The position numbers were made by a program, and so were the translations under genes. The notes under the pieces are model-generated. The model had not been told where the DNA came from. It ran no database searches and worked only from the letters and a program-made list of their open reading frames with translations. Positions 8,934 to 18,355 of a DNA stretch of 64,000 bases are shown here, in pieces (the first letter of the stretch is position 1; each line of letters begins with the position of its first letter). Where the stretch lies: contig JBBAWX010000004.1 of NCBI GenBank assembly GCA_040396955.1, positions 62,001-126,000 of the forward strand. Reading direction: 5' to 3'. Origin of the DNA: UBA965 sp040396955 (GTDB taxonomy: Bacteria; Chloroflexota; Chloroflexia; Chloroflexales; Roseiflexaceae).

Positions 8934-10175
8934 CTACCAGTGAATCCAGAGTTGGCGCGGCCCACGAAACGACGTGTTGGGCAGATAGTCGTAGGTTTGG
9001 GCGGGGTCGAGGCGGGCCTGCGGGAAGGTTGCGAGGAGCTCTGCTAGCACGATGCGGGCCTCGAGGCGTGCAAGTGGAGCCCCAATGCAGTAGTGGCTCC
9101 CAAACCCAAACGACAGATGATCGCGATTATTGGGGCGGTGCCAGTCGAATTGGTCGCTGTCGTCAAACTGGAGTGCATCACGATTCCCCGCCCCAATCAG
9201 CAACAACAGGTTAGCGTCAGCGGGGATCTCGTAGCCGCCAATGGTGCAGTCCTGGGTGCTCCAGCGGCGCATTGCGATGACCGAAGTGTCGAAGCGCAGG
9301 ATTTCCTCGATGGCCGCCGGGATGTGCTCGGGGTGGTGGGCAAGGTGCTGCCAGCGCTCGGGTACTTCGAGTAGGCGGCGTACTGCGTTGCCAAGTAGGC
9401 CGGTGGTGGTCTCGTGACCAGCAAGCAATAGCCCAAAGACCACGCTGGTGATTTCATTCATGCTGAGTATCTGGTCGTCGCCGCCGCGGGTGCGGATGAG
9501 ATCGCTGGTGAAGTCATCACCGGGTGTTGCGGCGCGTTTGGCGACAAATGCGGCCGCAATCTGCCAAAAATCAACCATGGTTTTGGCCAACTCTGCTTGT
9601 TGGGCGGCGGTTGGTTTGCCCCAGGTAAAGAGTACGCGGCTCTCAGAGCCATGTTTGATGGCCGCGATTTCGTCGTCACTCATGCCAATCAACAAAAAGA
9701 TGACCTGTGCCGGGAGCGTGTAGATGCATTCTGCCACGATGTCCACATGGTGCTGGTTGCGCTGTACAATAGCGTCAAGCATAGTGTGCGTCGCCTGTCG
9801 TATGCGTGGCTCGAGTGTGGCCACGCGTTGTGGCGTAAATGCGGCATAGACGTGACGGCGAATGCGTTGGTGAGTGGCACCGTCGGCGTTGAGCAAGACA
9901 CGTTGCATTGCATAGCCACCTGCCTTGAAGATGGCCGCCGTGTCGGCACTAATCGGAGTAAACGGATCGGTGGCGTTGCGTGACGAGAATCGCTCTGTGT
10001 CGCGCAAAATGGCTTTGATGTCATGGTGCCGCGTGACCACGTAGTACCCCAGCTCTGCACTATAAAACACCGGTGCTTCTTGGTGTGCCCAGGCAAAGGT
10101 CTGATATGGGTCAGCTAAATAGGTGGCATCAAATGGATCAACATGGTGGATTGGGCAACGAGATGGGTGCGTCAT
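8934..10175 (-). CDS. Cytochrome P450
   Basis: The 413-aa product starts at MTHPSRCPIHHVDPFD, preceded by AGAGGG, and has the length of soluble bacterial P450s. The I-helix oxygen-binding motif is LLLAGHETTTGLL. The K-helix region is EEILRFDTSVIAMRRW. The heme-thiolate loop is FGFGSHYCIGAPLARLEAR, matching FGxGxHxCxG. No membrane anchor or fused reductase is present, so a separate ferredoxin must supply electrons; none is encoded nearby. The substrate is unknown. The spacer to the divergent helicase gene (10176-10292) should hold both promoters. Confidence 0.93.
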   Translation of the reverse strand: MTHPSRCPIHHVDPFDATYLADPYQTFAWAHQEAPVFYSAELGYYVVTRHHDIKAILRDTERFSSRNATDPFTPISADTAAIFKAGGYAMQRVLLNADGATHQRIRRHVYAAFTPQRVATLEPRIRQATHTMLDAIVQRNQHHVDIVAECIYTLPAQVIFLLIGMSDDEIAAIKHGSESRVLFTWGKPTAAQQAELAKTMVDFWQIAAAFVAKRAATPGDDFTSDLIRTRGGDDQILSMNEITSVVFGLLLAGHETTTGLLGNAVRRLLEVPERWQHLAHHPEHIPAAIEEILRFDTSVIAMRRWSTQDCTIGGYEIPADANLLLLIGAGNRDALQFDDSDQFDWHRPNNRDHLSFGFGSHYCIGAPLARLEARIVLAELLATFPQARLDPAQTYDYLPNTSFRGPRQLWIHW

Positions 10176-10292
10176 TGCGGCCCTCTGTCGATGAAGACGT
10201 GTGATGCGCCTAGTATAGCAGTTTTTGCGTAAATTGTGCGCAGTGTATAGATTTCTGCGCGATCCCCGAAACGAAGCTGGAGGACGTCTCAC

Positions 10293-13200
10293 ATGACCCT
10301 CAATCACGAGCGGTATGATGTTTTGTCGCATGCCGATGGCACAATTCACCTATTGCCAACCGACGTGGCGCAGTTTCAACGCCTCGACGGCTGTCTGCGC
10401 TTTTTACGTTGGCGCCTCTATGAGCAAAACACCGGCGCCGCCATGCTACAGCGGGTGATGAAGCGCTGTGGCGTGCAGTATCAGACACCCACTCCCTTGC
10501 CAGTCAGCAAAGGGGCGACATTTGAGGCAACCGTGACGGCACAGTTGTCAGCGCCTGTCGTCGATATGGCCGGCATTGATGAGGTGCACAACGAAGCCGT
10601 ACTTGCTCGCTTACGCCAGCTCCGACCAGGTGAAGTATGCTACGTTTTACAACCGAATGTCGCCCTCTCATATGCGAATTGGACACTACGTGGCCGCCCC
10701 GACATGCTACGGATGAGCGTTGATGCCGACCAGATGACCCTGCACATACTCATCATTGACATAAAATCTGCATATTCGGTCAAAAACGAGCACCAACTCC
10801 AGGTGGCCATGTACCACCTGATGTTGGCACAGTTGTGTGAGCAGGCAGGTATGGCAGTGCGTATTGCCACGGCGATTCTCCATCAGGTTCCACCCGTAGT
10901 ACCGCAACACCCGTTTGAGCGGGAGCGCATGTTGCGAGCCCAGCGAAGTGCACAGCACTGGCTCGGCTGGGATGGGGTTTGTCTTGATGAGACTCTCTAC
11001 CCTGAGCAGTTCCGCGACGAGGTGGCGCAACTGTTGTGGGCGGGCGCAGACTCGCCACTTGAGAGCGCCCTGCGTGCGCCTTTTTTTAAGTTGCCGTTTG
11101 GGTATACGCAGAGTTGCGAGAGTTGTCCGTACATGGAGTTGTGCCTCTATCACAGCGCGGTACAGCACGATATTGCGTTGGTGCCGCAGATGGACCGCGA
11201 AAGTCGCTCGGTATTTGTACAGCATCAGGTGGAGACCATCACGCAACTTGCCCAGCTGAAAGCTCTTGATGACCAGCACCAGCTGGTGACTCCGGTGGAT
11301 CCAGCGGCACCGTTGTTGGCGTTGCATCGGAACGAACAGGTATCTGCATGGCTCGATACTTGGATTGTCAGGGCACAACGCGCCCTTGTGATGCCACAAA
11401 CGGCGCGGACCGTGGGACGCACGCAAGACCATGTGCCGGCCACGTTGCCCAAAATCGATGCTCAACATAATCCGGACACGGTCATCATCTATCTCGATGT
11501 GCAACACGACCACTTCCAGGGCGCAATCTGGCAGTGTGCAGCCTTATTGGCACCATACCAACAGGGACACGCACTCACTGCCACCCCCATTGTGGCCGTC
11601 AGTGAAGCGCCACCGACTCATGCACATGAAACCTCACTTGTGCGTAGTTTTTTGCGTGCATTGACACAGGTGTGGCACGCACAAGTGGGGCGAATTGCCC
11701 CGGTACATTTCATCGTGTACGAACAAGCGACATGGAGTGCCTGGTTGCAGGCACTTGATCGGGTCGCGACCACACATGTTGAGGCACAGGTCTGGCACGA
11801 CATGTTGACTACCCCGTTGGCGTTTAATCAGGTGCGTGTGACCGTGTTGCAACACGAAGTCAATCAAAACAACCGGAATGCGTCAGTGTTGACCAGTTTG
11901 ATGTCGGTGGCCGGCCAGTGCCGTTTCCCCTGGGAAGATGATGCACACAACTACCGCACATTGCTACGGGCTCGTCATTTTGATGCCATGGGACGCATGG
12001 AGGCGAGTGGGGTGTTTTTTACACGGCGAGCCCGCTTTAGCAGTCATCTTCCCCTTGAATACGTCTACACGGCGTGGCAACAACTGCCAGATCGGCACGA
12101 CGACAGTGAATGGGAACCCTTTCGTGCGGCAACCATGCAAGTCGTAGCCGGCTACGTGCAACAGCGTCTCTATGCGTTGCAGCGTGTCGCAACACAGTGG
12201 GGGCGGTGGTCTCTTCCTGTGTCTCCGCCACTCGTCGACATGACACAGCTTGAGCTCCTCCATGGCACGACAGCAACTCTCGGCGACGTGTTGCTCGAGT
12301 CGATGCGCATTGAGCGTACCGCCGAATTGCACACGTGGATGCAAGCGCATTCTTTGGCACCACTCAATCGTGCCCGTGCGCTTCTGTCGTTGATCGTTGA
12401 GTACCGCGATGAGTGGCAACCGCATGCGACCCGTGAGCGGGTGCGCCTGTTGCGCCAAACCCAGCAACAGCGCCCCAATCAGCCCATTCAGGCGCAAGGG
12501 CTCGTATTCCGGATACGGGTCGTCACTGACCCCACTTTGCCGACCCTCGACACTCTATGGGGAAGTGTGGCATTGGCTTCAGAGAGCCACGATGCAGTAT
12601 TATCGTCATTGGCTGGCGTCAAACCGGCCACACCGAGTCAGCTGTTGCACTGGGCGATGCGCATCACCATTAAAGATCGCACACGCACGCATCAAGAGGC
12701 TTTTTTTGATGTCGAAATTCAACGTGGTGTGCACAATCGGCCCTATCAATTCGGTGGTGACGCCATATTGCCGGTGGATGGTGAGCGCTATGTCGTTGAT
12801 GTCTCGCCAGACAATGTGCCTACCGGGTTGACCTATGCCGCACTCGAGCGCATCGTTGCCACCCCCACCAGCAACAAACTCTACCGCATATTGACGGGGA
12901 GCCAAGAATCAGGACTCCCGCTCCAAGATGCACAGCTACAGGCATATGCGACGGCTTGGCAAACGTGTGCGGGACCAGTCTTCGTCGATGATGCGTTGCG
13001 CTATGTGACTGCTCATGCCCGCGATCCTCTGTTGTTGGTGCAAGGGCCGCCAGGCACTGGCAAGACATTTACTACGGCGCATGCCGTGATGGCTCGCATG
13101 TACGCAGCCATGGTGGCGGATCGACCGTTGCGGGTGGTGGTGAGTTGTCAGACTCATGCGGCAGTGCGCGCTTGTCTGGCCAATCTAGCTGCCGTAAAAG

Positions 13201-14363
13201 CATCATTGCTTGCATCTGCACACCCGTATGCGCCTCAGCTCCGTGCCGTGCAACTCTTTCGATATCGCCCAAATGACGGTGATGTGCCTCTCGAGCACCT
13301 CGTGATGGTCAGAGACAAAAGCGCCATGTTGGCCCAGCTCACTGCCCAGCGCTGGTGCGTCGTTGGTGCCACCCCAACGAGCATTGAGAGTCTCGCACGT
13401 GATGGCGAGCAATGGTGTGACCTCGTGATTCTCGACGAAGCCTCTCAATTAAGCCTCCCCCTGGCACTGGCTGCTACCCGCCCGTTGCACGCCGAAGGTG
13501 CGTTGATTGTGGTAGGTGATCCACGTCAGATGCCAGTAATTGTCAGTCATGATTGGCAAAACGAGCCACGGCGCCACTACCGCGACATGCCGGTGCATCT
13601 GGCCTTGTTCGATTACCTGATTTGGTTGCGTGATGAGCGCCAACAGATGATGCCCATGGTCAAACTAAACCGTAGTTATCGTGTGCCAGCACGTCTAGCT
13701 GATTTTTTGCGCCACGAAATCTACCGCCACGACGGCATCGACTACCGCGGGATGATTCAACGTACGATGCCGGCAGTCAGTACATCGCATCCGTTGGTGG
13801 CGGCTGCTCTCCATGCTGATTTCCCGTTGGTGCTTATCCGCCACCACGAGTCACAAAGCCAGTCGCACAATCTGTTGGAGGCACAACTCGTCGTCGAGTT
13901 GTTGCGCCCATTGGTCGCGGCAGGGCTTGATGCGCAGAGCGGATTTGGTGTGGTGGTGCCGCATCGCATGCAACGAAGTACCATTCGCGCCCTGCTCAAG
14001 CCGTTTGTGACCAGTCGTGCGCTTTTTGCTGAGTTCAGCGACGTGCCAGGTGTCGACACGGTGGAGCGCTATCAGGGGAGTGAGCGCCAGGTGATGATCG
14101 TGAGCGCCACTGAGAGTGATCTTGAGTATATTCGGAGCAACGAACAATTCTTGTTCGATGTCCGCCGCCTCAATGTGGCACTGAGCCGAGCTCAAGTGAA
14201 AGTCATCCTCATTGCCTCACATCAGGTGCTCAGCTATATTGCTCGTGATCAGCAGATGTCATTGCAGAGCCAGATGTGGAAAAACTACCAGAACCAGTGG
14301 TGTACGACGCGGCTCTGGCAGGGCACATTTGCCAACGTTGATCTAGAGGTGTGGGGTGGCTAA
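10293..14363 (+). CDS. Fe-S RecB-like nuclease fused to Upf1/DNA2-type SF1 helicase
   Basis: This 1356-aa protein starts after a CTGGAGGACG site. The N-terminal third looks like a TM0106/Cas4-type PD-(D/E)XK nuclease: GRPD near residue 138, then IIDIKSAY with the catalytic D and K. Cys34 together with Cys275, Cys278 and Cys284 (CESCPYMELC) form the Cas4/AddB/Dna2-style 4Fe-4S pattern. A long middle region has no motif I recognise. The C-terminal third is an SF1B helicase. It has Walker A GPPGTGK at 918-924, Walker B VILDEASQ, VVGDPRQMP, a late VERYQGSERQVMIVSATESD and RRLNVALSRAQ. The likely role is processing of DNA ends or R-loops, or defence; it stands alone between a divergent P450 and a terminator. 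Confidence 0.85.
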   Translation: MTLNHERYDVLSHADGTIHLLPTDVAQFQRLDGCLRFLRWRLYEQNTGAAMLQRVMKRCGVQYQTPTPLPVSKGATFEATVTAQLSAPVVDMAGIDEVHNEAVLARLRQLRPGEVCYVLQPNVALSYANWTLRGRPDMLRMSVDADQMTLHILIIDIKSAYSVKNEHQLQVAMYHLMLAQLCEQAGMAVRIATAILHQVPPVVPQHPFERERMLRAQRSAQHWLGWDGVCLDETLYPEQFRDEVAQLLWAGADSPLESALRAPFFKLPFGYTQSCESCPYMELCLYHSAVQHDIALVPQMDRESRSVFVQHQVETITQLAQLKALDDQHQLVTPVDPAAPLLALHRNEQVSAWLDTWIVRAQRALVMPQTARTVGRTQDHVPATLPKIDAQHNPDTVIIYLDVQHDHFQGAIWQCAALLAPYQQGHALTATPIVAVSEAPPTHAHETSLVRSFLRALTQVWHAQVGRIAPVHFIVYEQATWSAWLQALDRVATTHVEAQVWHDMLTTPLAFNQVRVTVLQHEVNQNNRNASVLTSLMSVAGQCRFPWEDDAHNYRTLLRARHFDAMGRMEASGVFFTRRARFSSHLPLEYVYTAWQQLPDRHDDSEWEPFRAATMQVVAGYVQQRLYALQRVATQWGRWSLPVSPPLVDMTQLELLHGTTATLGDVLLESMRIERTAELHTWMQAHSLAPLNRARALLSLIVEYRDEWQPHATRERVRLLRQTQQQRPNQPIQAQGLVFRIRVVTDPTLPTLDTLWGSVALASESHDAVLSSLAGVKPATPSQLLHWAMRITIKDRTRTHQEAFFDVEIQRGVHNRPYQFGGDAILPVDGERYVVDVSPDNVPTGLTYAALERIVATPTSNKLYRILTGSQESGLPLQDAQLQAYATAWQTCAGPVFVDDALRYVTAHARDPLLLVQGPPGTGKTFTTAHAVMARMYAAMVADRPLRVVVSCQTHAAVRACLANLAAVKASLLASAHPYAPQLRAVQLFRYRPNDGDVPLEHLVMVRDKSAMLAQLTAQRWCVVGATPTSIESLARDGEQWCDLVILDEASQLSLPLALAATRPLHAEGALIVVGDPRQMPVIVSHDWQNEPRRHYRDMPVHLALFDYLIWLRDERQQMMPMVKLNRSYRVPARLADFLRHEIYRHDGIDYRGMIQRTMPAVSTSHPLVAAALHADFPLVLIRHHESQSQSHNLLEAQLVVELLRPLVAAGLDAQSGFGVVVPHRMQRSTIRALLKPFVTSRALFAEFSDVPGVDTVERYQGSERQVMIVSATESDLEYIRSNEQFLFDVRRLNVALSRAQVKVILIASHQVLSYIARDQQMSLQSQMWKNYQNQWCTTRLWQGTFANVDLEVWGG

Positions 14364-14368
14364 ACAAA

Positions 14369-14395
14369 CCCCCTCACACCACCGGTGTGAGGGGG
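14369..14395. terminator. Bidirectional terminator between helicase and MacB-type permease genes
   Basis: A 12-bp perfect stem (CCCCCTCACACC with GGTGTGAGGGGG, loop ACC) lies between convergent stop codons. T-rich sequence (TTTGTTTA) follows on the minus strand. Confidence 0.8.
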
Positions 14396-14423
14396 AACGT
14401 GCATCGGCGCCTGTGGTGGCCGA

Positions 14424-15710
14424 TTATTCGAAGCGGAGTGCTTCGATCGGATTCAGCTGTGCTGCCCGCCGCGCCGGCCAAATGCCGAAGAAGAGACCCG
14501 TCGCAATGGCCACGGTGAGCGAAATAATCACCGAGTTGGCAGTTACTGGAGCGTCGAGGGTGCCGAGTGCCGTTAGGACAATCGGCAAAATGCTCCCAAC
14601 AATTACGCCAATGATGCCACCAAAAAGACTCAACACGGTTGCTTCAATCATGAATTGCAACAAAATGTCACGACTCTGTGCCCCAACCGCTCGGCGTAGA
14701 CCGATTTCGCGCGTACGTTCGGTCACACTGACCAGCATGATGTTCATGATGCCGATACCGCCGACGAGCAACGAAATCCCCGCAATGGCGGCCAAAAAGG
14801 TTGTCAGGAGCCCGGTGATTTGTGTCAGCGTTGCCAAAAACGCGGCCTGGTTGATGACGCTGAAATCATCCTGACTGCCGTCGGGATTGAGATTGCGCTG
14901 ATCGCGCAGTGTCATCTCGATGCGCTCCTGCACGAAGTCGACATCCTTGGCATCGACGACCGATACCGTGATGGTGTTGATGCGGAGTTGCCCGCTCGAC
15001 GTACGTGCCGAAAACAGCTGGAGTTGGGCGAGACCAATCGGCACATAGGCCTGATCGTCGATAGACCCAAAGCCACCACCGCCTTTTTCGGCCATGACGC
15101 CGATGACGCGTAGCAGTTTGCCGGAGACACGAATTGTTTCGCCGACAGCGACACCACTGCCAAACAGGTCTTTTTTGAGTTGGGCACCGAGGACTACCAC
15201 GCTTGCCGAAGTGCGCACATGGTCGGCACTTAAAAAGGTGCCACTTTCCATGATGATGCTCTGTACTTGCTGATAATCGGCGGTGGTACCAATCACACTG
15301 GCCGTTTTGTCGGCTGCAGGGGCATCAATGGCGGTCGACGTGTTGAATTGTGGCACTGGCCCGATCACGGGGAGCTTCATGGCGGTAATTGCTGCCATAT
15401 CGGCCATGGTCAGTGGGGGGGTGCTCGCACTTCCGCCCGGCCCACGGTTGGGCGGTGCCGCAAAAATAGTCAGTGAATTGGTGCCAATGGCTGCCACCTG
15501 ATTCGTGATGGCATTGCTAGCTCCGTTGCCGAGGGTCATCAGTGAGACCACCGAGGCCACCCCGATGATGACACCGAGCATCGTCAAAAACGAGCGAACA
15601 CGGTTCGCTAGCAGACTATCTGCGGCCATTTTGAGGGTTTCTGCTAGGTTGAGTCCACCTCCGTTATCCACGGTGACTGGCTCAAGGATGCGTCGTGTAG
15701 GGGCACTCAT
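14424..15710 (-). CDS. MacB/FtsX-type ABC transporter permease
   Basis: The 428-aa product has the MacB permease layout. A first transmembrane segment lies at about 37-60 (VRSFLTMLGVIIGVASVVSL) and is followed by a long extracytoplasmic MacB_PCD domain (about 60-270). Three further segments (about 300-325, 350-380, 395-415) make up the FtsX domain. Signature pieces are RTREIGLRRAVGAQSRDIL and the final PARRAAQLNPIEALRFE, which is typical of this family. It overlaps the ATPase gene by four bases (ATGA type), so subunits are made together. With the adjacent ATPase and membrane fusion protein it forms a tripartite exporter of unknown substrate. Confidence 0.92.
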   Translation of the reverse strand: MSAPTRRILEPVTVDNGGGLNLAETLKMAADSLLANRVRSFLTMLGVIIGVASVVSLMTLGNGASNAITNQVAAIGTNSLTIFAAPPNRGPGGSASTPPLTMADMAAITAMKLPVIGPVPQFNTSTAIDAPAADKTASVIGTTADYQQVQSIIMESGTFLSADHVRTSASVVVLGAQLKKDLFGSGVAVGETIRVSGKLLRVIGVMAEKGGGGFGSIDDQAYVPIGLAQLQLFSARTSSGQLRINTITVSVVDAKDVDFVQERIEMTLRDQRNLNPDGSQDDFSVINQAAFLATLTQITGLLTTFLAAIAGISLLVGGIGIMNIMLVSVTERTREIGLRRAVGAQSRDILLQFMIEATVLSLFGGIIGVIVGSILPIVLTALGTLDAPVTANSVIISLTVAIATGLFFGIWPARRAAQLNPIEALRFE

Positions 15711-16405
15711 GCAGCACCTCGTTGATTTGCGCGGTCATCGGTGATGACCCCATCGCGTATGGTGACAATGCGGTCCGCATAATTTGCCACATCAGCCTCA
15801 TGGGTCACGATGATAATGGTCAGGTTTTGTTCACGGTTGAGTTGGCGCAGTGTGGCCATAATCTCCTCGCTGGTCTGCGAGTCGAGGGCTCCGGTTGGTT
15901 CGTCTGCCAATACCACCGACGGACTCCCTGCGAGTGCTCTGGCAATTGCGACGCGTTGTTGTTGTCCCCCCGAAAGCTCGTTGGGGCGGTGGTCCATGCG
16001 GTTCCCCATACCCACGATTTCGAGGGCAATCTCGGCGCGACGCCGACGCTCGGCACCGGGAATGCCACGGTAGACCAGTGGCATCTCTACGTTGGCCAGC
16101 GCCGTTTGTCGTGGCAACAGCATGTACTGTTGGAATACAAAGCCCAACTTGCGCGCCCGAACCGCTGAGAGTTCGTTGTCGTTGAGGCTTGCCACCTCAA
16201 TGCCGTCAAGCGTATAACGCCCCGTGGTGGGAGTGTCGAGGCATCCGATCATATTCATCAGCGTGCTTTTGCCGCTCCCTGACGGTCCCATAATCGCCAC
16301 GAATTCTCCCGTTTCGATGGTAACGTTGACTCCGCGGAGCGCATGTACTTCGATACTCCCCATGCGGTAGGTCTTGGTCATCTGCTCAATGGTAATCATG
16401 TTCAT
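15707..16405 (-). CDS. MacB/LolD-type ABC transporter ATP-binding protein
   Basis: At 232 aa this is a standalone nucleotide-binding subunit. Motifs in order: Walker A GPSGSGKS, Q-loop VFQQYMLLP, signature LSGGQQQRVAIARAL, Walker B VVLADEPTGALD and the H-loop IIIVTHEAD. The sequence is close to the LolD/MacB N-terminal class that powers mechanotransmission exporters rather than importers. Its start overlaps the end of the fusion-protein gene by four bases and its stop overlaps the permease start. The three genes are therefore one tightly coupled operon. Confidence 0.95.
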   Translation of the reverse strand: MNMITIEQMTKTYRMGSIEVHALRGVNVTIETGEFVAIMGPSGSGKSTLMNMIGCLDTPTTGRYTLDGIEVASLNDNELSAVRARKLGFVFQQYMLLPRQTALANVEMPLVYRGIPGAERRRRAEIALEIVGMGNRMDHRPNELSGGQQQRVAIARALAGSPSVVLADEPTGALDSQTSEEIMATLRQLNREQNLTIIIVTHEADVANYADRIVTIRDGVITDDRANQRGAA

Positions 16406-18060
16406 GGTCGACCAAAGCCTCCTGGGGTCTCTTGACGTGTGAGTGGGGTCTCGATAATCTCCTGCCCCTCTTCGAGACCGCTCAACACTTCACTATAAAT
16501 GCCATCTGAGAGCCCAGTGGTGACATCAATTTCCGTAATTTGACCATCAGCTCCCCTAATTTGCACGACGCGTCCCGTGCCCTTTGGCAATAGTGCCGAA
16601 TTCGGGATGACGAGAATGTCGTTGCGTTCTTCGACGACAATCGATGCATTGGCGGTCATGCCTACCAAGACGCGTGCGTCGCCATCAGTAAAATCAATAC
16701 GGGCTCGGTAGGCAGCAATGCCACTCGATGTATCTGCAGCCGGCGAAATACTGGTAATGGTGCCGATTTGTTGCCAATCTGGGAGTGCGTCAATGGAAAG
16801 CTCCGCACTATCGCCGTTTTGCACGAGGACGATGTCGTTTTCGCTGAGCTTTAGGTCGAGATGCAACGGCTCGCGGTCGATAATACTGATGGCCGTCGTA
16901 GCGGCTGTGGCACTCTGCCCGGCAATGACGTGTACCGTGGCAATAATGCCGTCAAACGGGGCCACAATGGTGGCGTTTTCGAGCCTGAGTTGGGCCTGCA
17001 CATAACTCTGCTTGGCTTGCTCAACGGCTGCTTGTTGAATGACAACGTCGCTCTCTGTGCCTGGTACCACTAATTTATCAAGGTTGGCTTTGGCCTGCTC
17101 TAGGGCCGCTTCGTTTTGTTCCACGGTCGCTTCGGCCGCCGCAATATTGCTGGCAGTCGGGTTGCGCAACGCTTCGAGTTGAATTTGTGCGTCCTTGAGC
17201 ACTTGTTCGGCTTGGGTCACGTTGGATTTTTCGGCTTCACGGGCGTTGTTGACCGTGATTTGCGCTTGTTCCACACTCTGTTCCGCAGAGCGCACGCTGG
17301 ATTCGGCCTGCACAAACGCATCCCGGTAGCCGTTTATCTCGGAGTCACCGAGGCGACGCCGACTGTTGGTGGGGTCGGTGCCGTAGTCGAGCACCCATTT
17401 CCAATCGTCGCGGGCACTCTGATAGCGTGATTGTGCCTGGATGAGGGTTTCACTCGCCTTAGAAAGATCAATCTCGGCTTTGCTCTTGGTTGCTGACGCA
17501 CTATCACGTGTGGTCTGGAGTGAGGCCTCGGCCTGTGTGACGCGCAACTCGGCCGCGCTCAGCTGCTCGGTCGACGGTTTCCGCAATGCCGCCAAGTTTT
17601 CGCGGGCACTCTTCAGTTGTGCTTGGGCACTGGCAACCGCCGCCTGGGCTGAGGAGATCTCGCTCGGTAGACTGTTGCCCTGGGCAATCTGCGTGAAGCG
17701 CGCCTCCGCACTATCAAGGGCCGCTTTGGCTGAGGCTACTTGTGCGGCAAGATCGCGGGTGTCGAGGGTGGCGAGACGCTGCCCTTTGCTCACTTTGTCG
17801 TTTTCTTTGACAAGCACCTCTGCGATGACACCGCTGGTCTGAAAGGTCAGGTCGAGGCTGTTGTCGGCAGCAATGTTGCCGCTCCCAGTCACAATGGAAA
17901 CAATATTGCCACGGCTGACCTTGACGGTGTCAGAGTCGACAGTGGTTGTATCGCTGGTCGACTGGCGACTCAACGCAAAGATGCCGCCAGCTATTGCCAC
18001 GACAGTGATGCCGATGACCCAGGGGTTACGGATCCAGCCGAACCGTGATGATTGACTCAT
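16402..18060 (-). CDS. Periplasmic adaptor / membrane fusion protein (HlyD/MacA family)
   Basis: The start MSQSSRFGWIRNPWVIGI at 18060 has an AGAGG site; the longer frame upstream lacks one. The 552-aa protein has one N-terminal membrane segment (about 13-30). Then come a biotinyl-lipoyl half-motif (LVKENDKVSKGQRLATLDT), a very long alpha-helical hairpin rich in Ala, Gln and Glu (about 95-330, coiled coil) and the second lipoyl half (ATIVAPFDGIIATVHV). Beta-barrel and membrane-proximal domains complete it. This is the MacA architecture with an extended hairpin. Most Chloroflexota appear monoderm or atypical, so how the hairpin is used without a TolC partner is unclear; no outer-membrane factor gene is nearby. 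Confidence 0.9.
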   Translation of the reverse strand: MSQSSRFGWIRNPWVIGITVVAIAGGIFALSRQSTSDTTTVDSDTVKVSRGNIVSIVTGSGNIAADNSLDLTFQTSGVIAEVLVKENDKVSKGQRLATLDTRDLAAQVASAKAALDSAEARFTQIAQGNSLPSEISSAQAAVASAQAQLKSARENLAALRKPSTEQLSAAELRVTQAEASLQTTRDSASATKSKAEIDLSKASETLIQAQSRYQSARDDWKWVLDYGTDPTNSRRRLGDSEINGYRDAFVQAESSVRSAEQSVEQAQITVNNAREAEKSNVTQAEQVLKDAQIQLEALRNPTASNIAAAEATVEQNEAALEQAKANLDKLVVPGTESDVVIQQAAVEQAKQSYVQAQLRLENATIVAPFDGIIATVHVIAGQSATAATTAISIIDREPLHLDLKLSENDIVLVQNGDSAELSIDALPDWQQIGTITSISPAADTSSGIAAYRARIDFTDGDARVLVGMTANASIVVEERNDILVIPNSALLPKGTGRVVQIRGADGQITEIDVTTGLSDGIYSEVLSGLEEGQEIIETPLTRQETPGGFGRP

Positions 18061-18077
18061 TATGCGAACCTCTTTCT

Positions 18078-18124
18078 GATGCATGATGGTAGATGTGCAC
18101 GAATCTCGAGATGCACGATGGTAG
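18078..18124. promoter_or_regulatory. Direct repeats in the MacA/histidine-kinase intergenic region
   Basis: GATGCATGATGGTAG (18078-18092) and GATGCACGATGGTAG (18110-18124) match at 14 of 15 bases and are 32 bp apart, about three helical turns. They lie 18-64 bp upstream of the MacA-type start. They could be operator half-sites for the response regulator encoded on the other side of the spacer (inference). Confidence 0.4.
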
Positions 18125-18355
18125 TGTTGCTGATACGTGCCAGGCATACATCATACGCTCGGTGGTAGTGCGCATCACCGCAACGGGTGATACTCCTCCA
18201 CCTGTATGATTCTACGGCGTTGAGATGAGCATGCACTGAGCAAATCATCAAGAATGGCTCAAGAACGTCCATTCCTAGGCTGTTTCAACGCCTCACCTCT
18301 TGTTCATACGGATGGGTGATGCCATTTGGACGTATCAAGCACTATAATGAATTGC

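Noticed and set aside
8468..9214. 248-aa plus-strand frame across the GH3/P450 junction
   Set aside because: Antisense to two well-supported genes; low-complexity Arg/Gly-rich translation.
10707..11513. 268-aa minus-strand frame inside the nuclease-helicase gene
   Set aside because: Antisense shadow of the RecB-like nuclease region, with no motif or start signal.
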